From NCBI GenBank assembly GCA_944388405.1, contig CALXIQ010000009.1, forward strand, positions 1 through 38,916: a stretch of DNA of 38,916 bases, in the 5' to 3' direction. Below are positions 33,456 to 38,916 of the stretch, one piece after another; positions within the stretch are counted from its first letter, which is position 1; each line of letters opens with the position of its first letter. Under the pieces are notes generated by a model, which saw only the letters and a program-made list of their open reading frames with translations, had not been told where the DNA came from and did not search any database. The position numbers and the translations under genes were made by a program. This DNA is from an uncultured Ruminococcus sp. Lineage in GTDB: Bacteria; Bacillota; Clostridia; Oscillospirales; Ruminococcaceae.

Positions 33456-35462
33456 TCACCCTATAAAAATTGAGCCTATCTGATAAACCGCCAGAGCTGC
33501 AACATAAGCCACTGCGCATTGAAGGGCTGCGCTTGATAAAGCCCACTTCAGGCTTCCGGTTTCCTTCTTGATTGTAACAAATGCCGAAATGCAGGGCATA
33601 TACAAAAGGCAGAAAACCATAAAGCTGAAAGCCGAAAGGGGAGTGAATACCGAGGATATTGCTCCCGATAATGCCGCTTCGCTTGGGGCGGAGTACAGCA
33701 CCAGCATTGTGCTTACCACAGCTTCCTTGGCGACAAGTCCCGAAAGCAGCGATACTCCCGCCTGCCAGCTGCCAAAGCCTAATGGTGCAAATACCGGCGC
33801 CAGGAAGGAACCAATTCTGCCGAAAATACTTACCGCACTGTCCTGAGTGTATTGGAAGGTCGGAGTAAAGGACTGCAAAACCCAGATAACTATGGACATA
33901 GCGAAGATAATGGTACCAGCCTTTACAAGAAAGCCCCTGCATTTTTCCCAGGTGTTTTTAAGCACCGAGGACAGCATAGGCAGTCGGTATGTGGGAAGTT
34001 CCATAATAAAAGGCGCTTTGTTGGTTTTGAAAACCGTCTTTTTCAGAATAAGACCTACAAGTATGGCAAGTATAAATCCGATTATGTACATCGAAAAAAC
34101 CACAAGCCCTTGATATGCCGAAAAGAATACTCCGGCAAACAGCGCATACACGGGAAGCTTCGCACCGCAGGACATAAAGGGAATAAGCATGATTGTCGCA
34201 CGCCGTTCGTTGATGTTTTCCTGAGTTCTTGTAGCCATTACGGCGGGGGTTGTACATCCAAAGCCCATAAGCATCGGTATGAAGCTTTTGCCCGAAAGTC
34301 CCAGCTTACGCAGAAATCTATCGGTGATAAAGGCGGCTCGAGCCATATATCCGCTGTCCTCAAGCACTGAAAGACACAGAAACAGTATGCTTATCTGAGG
34401 CAGGAAGGTAATTACTCCTCCCACACCGCCTATTATACCGTCGGTAATAAGTGATACGGTCCATTGTGGAGCGTGAGCATTTGCCATAAAATCGGTTACG
34501 GCAGGGGACAAAATGTCGTTAAGCAGCTTTTCTATCATGTCTGACAAAAATGTGCCGACCGGTCCGAATGTAAGGGCAAAAATACATCCCATTATCAGAA
34601 TGAAAATAGGAAGAGCAAGAAAACGATTTGTTACTACAAGGTCTATTTTGTCTGACAAGGTTAGCTTGTCGTCGCTTTTTCCTTTTACCACGCATTTGCG
34701 TGTTACATCCTCAATAAATCTGTACCTTGCGTCGGCAAGCATCGTTTCACGGTCGCCGTATCTGCCTGAACTTTCATAGTCTTTTGCGATTTTCTCAAGC
34801 GCTTGTAGCTTGTCATCGCTTAGTCCCAGCTCCTTTATAACCTGCTGGTCGCCTTCAAGTATTTTTGAGGCGTAAAATGAATAAGGCAAAGTTTTTGATT
34901 CGTCGTATATTTCGGCGAAGATTGCGTTAAGAGCGTTCTGAGTCTTGTTGTCAAAGTTTATCTCGGGAGGAATGATATTGTTTTCAACTACATATGAAAC
35001 CTGCCGCATTACCTCGTCGATGTTGTCGCCCCGCCTTGCGGAAATTGGGACTATCGGCATTCCCATAAGCTTTGATAGGTAACAGGTATCGATAGAACCT
35101 CCCTGAGCCGTTACGTCGTCCATCATGTTGATTACAAGAATCATGGGTATTCCCAGCTCAACCAGCTGAACGGTAAGGTACAGGTTTCTTTCTATGTTTG
35201 TACCGTCGATTATGTTGATTATTGCCTGAGGTTTTTCTTTTATAATATAGTCACGGCTGACGATTTCCTCCATGGAGTAAGGGGAAAGGGAATATATTCC
35301 CGGCAGGTCTACAATTTCAAATTTTCCGTCTTTGGTCTGTCCCGTCTTTTTCTCAACGGTTACTCCCGCCCAGTTTCCGACATATTGGTTAGACCCGGTG
35401 AGAGCGTTGAATAAAGTTGTTTTTCCGCAGTTCGGGTTTCCTGCAAGAGCTACATATATCAT
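33456..35462 (-). CDS. feoB: Ferrous iron transport protein B
   Basis: A 668-residue FeoB, the main ferrous iron permease. The N-terminal G domain has G1 GNPNCGKT (residues 8-15), G3 DLPG and G4 NMMD; it is followed by a linker and a polytopic membrane domain with the paired gate motifs, the first around GFGCTTPAVMATR and the second near the GLVAKEAVVSTM segment. The ATG overlaps the feoA stop (ATGA), so feoA and feoB are coupled. Confidence 0.96.
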   Translation of the reverse strand: MIYVALAGNPNCGKTTLFNALTGSNQYVGNWAGVTVEKKTGQTKDGKFEIVDLPGIYSLSPYSMEEIVSRDYIIKEKPQAIINIIDGTNIERNLYLTVQLVELGIPMILVINMMDDVTAQGGSIDTCYLSKLMGMPIVPISARRGDNIDEVMRQVSYVVENNIIPPEINFDNKTQNALNAIFAEIYDESKTLPYSFYASKILEGDQQVIKELGLSDDKLQALEKIAKDYESSGRYGDRETMLADARYRFIEDVTRKCVVKGKSDDKLTLSDKIDLVVTNRFLALPIFILIMGCIFALTFGPVGTFLSDMIEKLLNDILSPAVTDFMANAHAPQWTVSLITDGIIGGVGGVITFLPQISILFLCLSVLEDSGYMARAAFITDRFLRKLGLSGKSFIPMLMGFGCTTPAVMATRTQENINERRATIMLIPFMSCGAKLPVYALFAGVFFSAYQGLVVFSMYIIGFILAILVGLILKKTVFKTNKAPFIMELPTYRLPMLSSVLKNTWEKCRGFLVKAGTIIFAMSIVIWVLQSFTPTFQYTQDSAVSIFGRIGSFLAPVFAPLGFGSWQAGVSLLSGLVAKEAVVSTMLVLYSAPSEAALSGAISSVFTPLSAFSFMVFCLLYMPCISAFVTIKKETGSLKWALSSAALQCAVAYVAALAVYQIGSIFIG

Positions 35463-35701
35463 GCTTGGGTCTCCTTACTTACTGTTATATTTTTAGCTTC
35501 CGATCGTCTTATGGACAGCATGTATCCTCTCAGCTTTATCTCAAGAGGATCGCCAAGGGGGGCAATTTTGTGAAGCTTGACTTTTACGCCGGGCGTAATG
35601 CCCATATCAATAAGTCTGCGCTTCATAGCACCCTGACATTTTATGTCTGTAACAACTGCCTGCTCTCCAACCGAAAGATCGTTAAGTGTATATTCTTTCA
35701 T
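35459..35701 (-). CDS. feoA: FeoA domain protein
   Basis: An 80-residue FeoA protein with the SH3-like fold that associates with FeoB. It contains the family patterns MKRRLIDMGITPG and GDPLEIKLRGYMLSIRRSEA. It is the first gene of the feo operon and overlaps feoB by 4 bases. Confidence 0.94.
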   Translation of the reverse strand: MKEYTLNDLSVGEQAVVTDIKCQGAMKRRLIDMGITPGVKVKLHKIAPLGDPLEIKLRGYMLSIRRSEAKNITVSKETQA

Positions 35702-35743
35702 TAAAACATTTCCTTTCAGAAGGTATGCATTTTTACAAAGTCA

Positions 35744-35765
35744 AAAGTTAACCTTTGCTAACTTT
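35744..35765. promoter_or_regulatory. Candidate metal-regulator operator of feoAB
   Basis: An inverted repeat of 9-base arms (AAAGTTAAC at 35744-35752, GCTAACTTT at 35757-35765, one mismatch) with a 4-base spacer sits at the feo transcription start. It is not a consensus Fur box, and the regulator is not assigned. Confidence 0.45.
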
Positions 35766-35766
35766 A

Positions 35767-35795
35767 ATTATAACACAGTTATTGCAGAAAATCAA
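35767..35795 (-). promoter_or_regulatory. Promoter of feoAB
   Basis: On the minus strand TTGATT (35790-35795), a 17-base spacer and extended -10 TGTTATAAT (hexamer 35767-35772). Confidence 0.8.
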
Positions 35796-35895
35796 TAAAA
35801 TCAGCATAAAATTTTTTGAGCGGGTATATGTGTATATTTTTGACTGTTTAAATATATTCGAAAAACCACGGTTGGATTCGGAATATATGAAACAC

Positions 35896-35907
35896 TTAAA
35901 CGTTTAA
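35896..35907. promoter_or_regulatory. LacI-type palindrome upstream of the sugar-binding protein
   Basis: TTAAACGTTTAA is a perfect palindrome with the central CG typical of LacI-family operators. It lies 48 bases upstream of the -35 box. Confidence 0.5.
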
Positions 35908-35955
35908 CCGGGATAATGCACAAATTTTCAGCGGTAGTTATGTTTAATTTGCCAA

Positions 35956-35984
35956 TTGACAACGTTTACAAAAGCGATTATAAT
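35956..35984 (+). promoter_or_regulatory. Promoter of the sugar-binding protein with cre-like site
   Basis: A perfect TTGACA (35956-35961), 17-base spacer and perfect TATAAT (35979-35984). A site TGACAACGTTTACA at 35957-35970 matches the cre consensus TGWAANCGNTNWCA at 13 of 14 positions and overlaps the -35 box, so a CcpA or LacI-family protein bound here would repress. Confidence 0.75.
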
Positions 35985-35990
35985 ATTTTA

Positions 35991-36154
35991 TGTATTAAAA
36001 ATTGCATAATTATCAATTTTTCATTGATATTAAAATAACACAATGTGATTATTTGGCTTGTTAGTTTGCGGCGGCTGTTGATTTGTGCAGTCAAGCGATG
36101 TGAATATAGTAATGCAATATAAAAAAATGAAACTTGATTAAGGAGGGCTTTATT
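35991..36154 (+). other. Leader of the sugar-binding protein gene
   Basis: About 160 bases of AT-rich noncoding leader. It contains TATCAAT/ATTGATA (36011-36017 with 36023-36029) as a weak hairpin. I see no gene and no known riboswitch. Confidence 0.45.
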
Positions 36155-37585
36155 GTGAAAAACTATAAGAGACTGCTGGCAGGTGTTGTTGCACTGGGAA
36201 TGACTCTGGGCATTACAGCCTGTGGCGATAGCGATGAATCGTCAAGCAGCGGCGGTAGCAGCGACAGCGTAGCGGAGACCAATAACGTGGAGGTTGAGGA
36301 TACCGACAAGATCAGTGAAATTCCCGAGGGAAGCGACGGAACAATCATTTATCTTGGTGAGGGCGATCTTAATCCTACGGATGCTGCTCCCGAAAAGAGC
36401 ACCGAGCTTACATTGTTTGAGCAGAAGGGCGGTAAAATTGAATTTCATCAGACAAGCAACGAGGACAGATTTGACAATTTAGCGGCGGCTATTGCGTCAA
36501 ACGCTGATGTTCCTGATATATTCAAATATGAGTGGCTGTCATTTCCGTCACAGGTAGTGCGTGAAATGTATCAGCCTATAGATTCGATAGTTGATTTCAA
36601 TTCTGATTTGTGGAGTTCCGCCAAGGAAACCGCCGATCAGTTCATGCTGGGCGGAGAGCATTATGTGGCTCCTCTGGGATACAGCGCATCGGCTATGCTT
36701 TGCTATGACCGTGATATGATCGACGCCGAGGGACTTGAAGTTCCTTATGATTTGTACATGAACGGCGAATGGACCTGGTCCGCATGGAAGGATATAATGA
36801 CGGGTTATATCAACAACGCTCCCGCAGATACCGAGCGTTACGGAGTAAACGGATTTTTCAAAAACCACCTTGTTCAGCAGACGGGTAAGACTTTGGTAAA
36901 TTACAATGCGGAAACGGGATTGTTTGAAAGCAACCTTATGGATCCCGACATCGAAGCAGGTCAGGTATTCCTTTACGACCTGATGAAAGAGGGCTATATT
37001 CTTGGCGGCTGGATTGGTTCGGCTCGTGACTGCTTCAATAGCAATTGCTTGTTCTATGCGATGGGCGATTGGGCTTATACCGGAAGCTTAGGTCCGGAAG
37101 AGGGAGAAAACTGGGAGGTTGTTCCTATTCCTGCATACGATTCAAATCCCCAGAAGATAACTACTTCCGATATGACCGCATATATGTGGGTTATTGGCTC
37201 TGAAAAGAGCGACGCTGTAAAGACATGGTTTGAATGCTGCCGTGTAGCCAACACCGACCCTGAGTATGAGGAAACCAAGAGAGCCAAGTTCTTTGAGAAC
37301 AACCCTAACTGGACAGATGAAATGTATGACGTAAAAATGGACGTTGTTTCAGATGACTACTTGATGATTTTCGATTATGCATTCGGCGTTTCTTCCACAC
37401 TGGGTGACAGAAAGCAGTTTGATGGTAACCAGTGTCTGGTAGATTATCTCTATTCGGCGTCTTCCACCCTTGATGAAACGGGAAGTCAGCCTACTTGGGC
37501 GTCGGTACGTGAGGAATATTCCGCAACAATTGATTCGGAAATTGCCGATCTTAACGCCAGAATTGAAGCATTTAACGCAGAATAA
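36155..37585 (+). CDS. Extracellular sugar-binding lipoprotein (ABC solute-binding family 1)
   Basis: A 476-residue exported lipoprotein of the carbohydrate solute-binding family. The signal peptide ends in the lipobox GITAC with lipidated Cys23, followed by a Ser/Gly/Asp-rich linker (about residues 24-50) and a mixed alpha/beta binding domain rich in Trp, Tyr, Asp and Glu. The GTG start at 36155 has GGAGGG 7 bases upstream; an in-frame TTG at 36134 overlaps no good site. No permease or ATPase genes follow, so it must share a transporter encoded elsewhere. The ligand is unknown. The regulatory sites upstream fit control by sugar. Confidence 0.87.
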   Translation: MKNYKRLLAGVVALGMTLGITACGDSDESSSSGGSSDSVAETNNVEVEDTDKISEIPEGSDGTIIYLGEGDLNPTDAAPEKSTELTLFEQKGGKIEFHQTSNEDRFDNLAAAIASNADVPDIFKYEWLSFPSQVVREMYQPIDSIVDFNSDLWSSAKETADQFMLGGEHYVAPLGYSASAMLCYDRDMIDAEGLEVPYDLYMNGEWTWSAWKDIMTGYINNAPADTERYGVNGFFKNHLVQQTGKTLVNYNAETGLFESNLMDPDIEAGQVFLYDLMKEGYILGGWIGSARDCFNSNCLFYAMGDWAYTGSLGPEEGENWEVVPIPAYDSNPQKITTSDMTAYMWVIGSEKSDAVKTWFECCRVANTDPEYEETKRAKFFENNPNWTDEMYDVKMDVVSDDYLMIFDYAFGVSSTLGDRKQFDGNQCLVDYLYSASSTLDETGSQPTWASVREEYSATIDSEIADLNARIEAFNAE

Positions 37586-37607
37586 CAACATCTTCTACTC
37601 CATATTA

Positions 37608-37652
37608 AAAGTAAAATCCGTCTGAGCTTACGGCTCGGGCGGATTTTACTTT
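37608..37652. terminator. Bidirectional terminator after the sugar-binding protein
   Basis: A 20-base-pair stem (37608-37627 with 37633-37652, two G-U pairs) with a 5-base loop and T-rich flanks in both orientations. It can end both the lipoprotein gene and the convergent small-gene operon. Confidence 0.85.
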
Positions 37653-37749
37653 ATGTTTAAGCGTCATAAAAATTGATTTTTTGGGGTGGAAGGGCAAGCC
37701 ATTTACTCTGACTTGCCACATTCTCAGAGATTTTTTGATATGCGAAAAC

Positions 37750-37938
37750 TTATCTTTTCCTATAGCTCTTTACTATCTGCCTGGCCTCACGCTTTGATGT
37801 ACCAATCATCTGACCAAGCATTCTGTCCAATTCTTCCGGCGTAAAAGCTTTGGATTTTGAAGTTGTTTTGTCAATGGTATTTTTCGCACTTGCTATTCCC
37901 CAGATAGAAAGAGCACCCAACAGAATTAAAAACGGCAT
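37750..37938 (-). CDS. Small membrane-anchored protein of unknown function
   Basis: A 62-residue protein I do not recognise. It has one N-terminal hydrophobic helix (about residues 2-18) and a charged cytoplasmic-type tail with TPEELDRMLGQMIGTS and a basic end (KSYRKR). The strong AAGGAGGT at 37946-37953, 7 bases upstream, makes it very likely real. It follows the 107-residue gene by 54 bases and shares its promoter. Confidence 0.72.
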   Translation of the reverse strand: MPFLILLGALSIWGIASAKNTIDKTTSKSKAFTPEELDRMLGQMIGTSKREARQIVKSYRKR

Positions 37939-37992
37939 AAATTACACCTCCTTTGTGATTATTTGCACATTGCTCACTTTTATTTTCACGTA

Positions 37993-38316
37993 TCAGCGGC
38001 GTGCTTTGTAATAATAATCATCCTCGCCATTGATGTACTTTTCAAAATCAACTCTGATAAGCGCCTCATTTCCAATTTTCTGTGTGCCCGAACCAAAAGC
38101 AATTCTTCCATTTGCACCTACAAAGTTTATAGTGGTATCGTGATTTACCGCCATAATTTCTGCATAATTACGTTCGGTAGGTTTTGCGGCGTCACCAAAT
38201 GTAAACCCTTCGTGTTCTGCCTGCTGCATGAATTTATTACCGATTTCATCGTTTGCCAGATATACATACACTCTGCCGTTGAGTTTGCTTAATTCAGTAA
38301 TCGTTCTGCTTCCCAT
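37993..38316 (-). CDS. Protein of unknown function (107 residues)
   Basis: A 107-residue soluble protein with no motif I can assign. It has no signal peptide and no cysteine. The sequence alternates short polar strands and loops (GRVYVYLAND, INFVGANGRIAFGSG), suggesting a small alpha/beta or beta domain, and ends with a Tyr/Lys/Arg-rich tail. AGAGGT stands 9 bases before ATG 38316, and a strong promoter lies about 100 bases upstream. It is first of two genes; a role together with the small membrane protein is possible but unproven. Confidence 0.78.
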   Translation of the reverse strand: MGSRTITELSKLNGRVYVYLANDEIGNKFMQQAEHEGFTFGDAAKPTERNYAEIMAVNHDTTINFVGANGRIAFGSGTQKIGNEALIRVDFEKYINGEDDYYYKARR

Positions 38317-38379
38317 AATTCAATACCTCTTTTAAAAATTTGTATTATTTTGCCTTTGGACGCATTTCTCACAGTGTTT

Positions 38380-38418
38380 TAGTAGGATGCTCGGTAAAGC
38401 TTTCTACTTTGCCTACTA
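38380..38418 (-). other. Inverted repeat at the start of the small-gene transcript
   Basis: TAGTAGG and CCTACTA (38412-38418 with 38380-38386) form a 7-base-pair stem around a 25-base interior. The upper arm begins at about the expected transcription start, so it could be a DNA operator or an RNA stem. Confidence 0.4.
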
Positions 38419-38419
38419 T

Positions 38420-38448
38420 ATTATAACATATTTAGTTTTGCATTTCAA
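38420..38448 (-). promoter_or_regulatory. Promoter of the two small genes
   Basis: On the minus strand TTGAAA (38443-38448), a 17-base spacer and extended -10 TGTTATAAT (hexamer 38420-38425). Confidence 0.8.
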
Positions 38449-38493
38449 GTGGATTAAAACAGCATTTTTCAATATTTCGGTATATATCTCCCC

Positions 38494-38541
38494 AAAAAAT
38501 TAGACACATCATCACGGTAAACCCCGGAATAATGTGTCTAA
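38494..38541 (-). terminator. Terminator of the GGGtGRT gene
   Basis: A perfect 10-base-pair stem (38500-38509 with 38532-38541) is followed, in the minus direction, by six Ts. It lies 45 bases after the stop. Confidence 0.8.
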
Positions 38542-38586
38542 CTTGATTTATCAAATATTTTTTAAGCCATGAATGCTTAAAGCCCG

Positions 38587-38916
38587 TTATTTCATAGCTT
38601 CCTCAACCGCAACTGCGCAGGCAACGGTAGCGCCAACCATCGGGTTGTTGCCCATGCCGATGAGTCCCATCATCTCAACGTGAGCGGGAACTGAAGAAGA
38701 ACCTGCGAACTGAGCGTCGCTGTGCATTCTTCCCATTGTGTCGGTCATACCGTAGGAAGCAGGACCTGCAGCCATGTTGTCAGGGTGGAGAGTACGTCCT
38801 GTACCGCCGCCTGAAGCAACAGAGAAATACTTCTTGCCAGCTTCAAGACGCTCTTTCTTGTATGTGCCGGCAACAGGATGCTGGAATCTTGTGGGGTTGG
38901 TGGAGTTACCTGTGAT
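38587..38916 (-). CDS. GGGtGRT protein, N-terminus outside the window
   Basis: The C-terminal 109 residues of a GGGtGRT family protein; the N-terminal part lies beyond the window edge. The name-giving motif SGGGTGRTLHPDN is visible, followed by MAAGPASYGMTDTMGR and a glycine/methionine-rich tail (MGLIGMGNNPMVGATVACA). The molecular function of the family is not established. The reading frame is open to the edge. Confidence 0.88.
   Translation of the reverse strand: MTGNSTNPTRFQHPVAGTYKKERLEAGKKYFSVASGGGTGRTLHPDNMAAGPASYGMTDTMGRMHSDAQFAGSSSVPAHVEMMGLIGMGNNPMVGATVACAVAVEEAMK

Noticed and set aside
37690..37727. GGCAAG/CTTGCC repeat beyond the small-gene operon as its terminator
   Set aside because: The stem is only 6 base pairs and has no T-run in the minus direction; the 20-base-pair hairpin at 37608-37652 is the better candidate.
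1..38916. tRNA, rRNA, CRISPR arrays, transposases or phage genes
   Set aside because: None was recognised on either strand; the window reads as stable core genome.

Overview
The window is a gene-dense, housekeeping-rich stretch of a low-to-middle GC Firmicutes chromosome, most likely a gut Clostridia of the Oscillospiraceae/Ruminococcus kind. The evidence is the gene content and order (rplS-lepB-rbgA-rnhB-yraN, tig-clpP-clpX, a stand-alone PduL phosphotransacylase, feoA-feoB with a FeoB-associated Cys-rich peptide, a GGGtGRT protein), strong GGAGG ribosome binding sites, frequent GTG/TTG starts, and canonical sigma-A promoters with 17-base spacers and TGn extended -10 boxes. Family names come from recognition of motifs; no database was searched. 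No rRNA, tRNA, insertion sequence, prophage or CRISPR array was seen.

Layout. 1-2608: a TIGR03960-type radical SAM protein coupled to its DUF2344 partner. 2616-7948: rplS behind a structured leader, two tandem signal peptidases I, rbgA, rnhB, yraN and thrC. 7949-9006: a 55-residue DUF1540 Cys-rich peptide (minus strand) divergent from a metallophosphoesterase. 9015-12384: trigger factor, clpP, clpX (folding and proteolysis). 12460-13172: pduL with its own promoter and terminator. 13258-16965 (minus): a secreted FN3-FN3-CAP protein and polyphosphate kinase. 17039-20525 (minus): a heterodimeric ABC exporter with one degenerate and one canonical ATPase, divergent from a PAP2 phosphatase. 21411-23108: an SGNH hydrolase divergent from a LysR regulator with a candidate operator between them. 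23217-25039 (minus): CCA-adding enzyme and VanZ-like protein. 25179-26699: an Lnt-like N-acyltransferase that probably starts at CTG. 26679-31710: alpha-galactosidase and coaBC (minus), divergent from a vitamin ECF S-component and coaX, so coenzyme A synthesis and probable pantothenate uptake lie together. 31791-33216 (minus): metK under a SAM-I riboswitch. 33269-35795 (minus): feoA-feoB-small peptide. 35896-37652: an orphan sugar-binding lipoprotein with LacI/CcpA-type operators. 37750-38448 (minus): two small unknown genes with a strong promoter. 38494-38916: the 3' part of a GGGtGRT gene.

Most of the window is ordinary core genome. The points most worth a second look are the CTG start of the Lnt-like gene, the apparent loss of the active-site cysteine in the CoaC half of CoaBC, a hairpin that appears to bring the ppk Shine-Dalgarno close to its start codon, two very short leader ORFs embedded in ribosome binding sites, the LysR/SGNH operator, the orphan sugar-binding protein with two different operator-like palindromes, and the two-gene operon of small unknown proteins. 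I did not find a clearly new multi-gene system.
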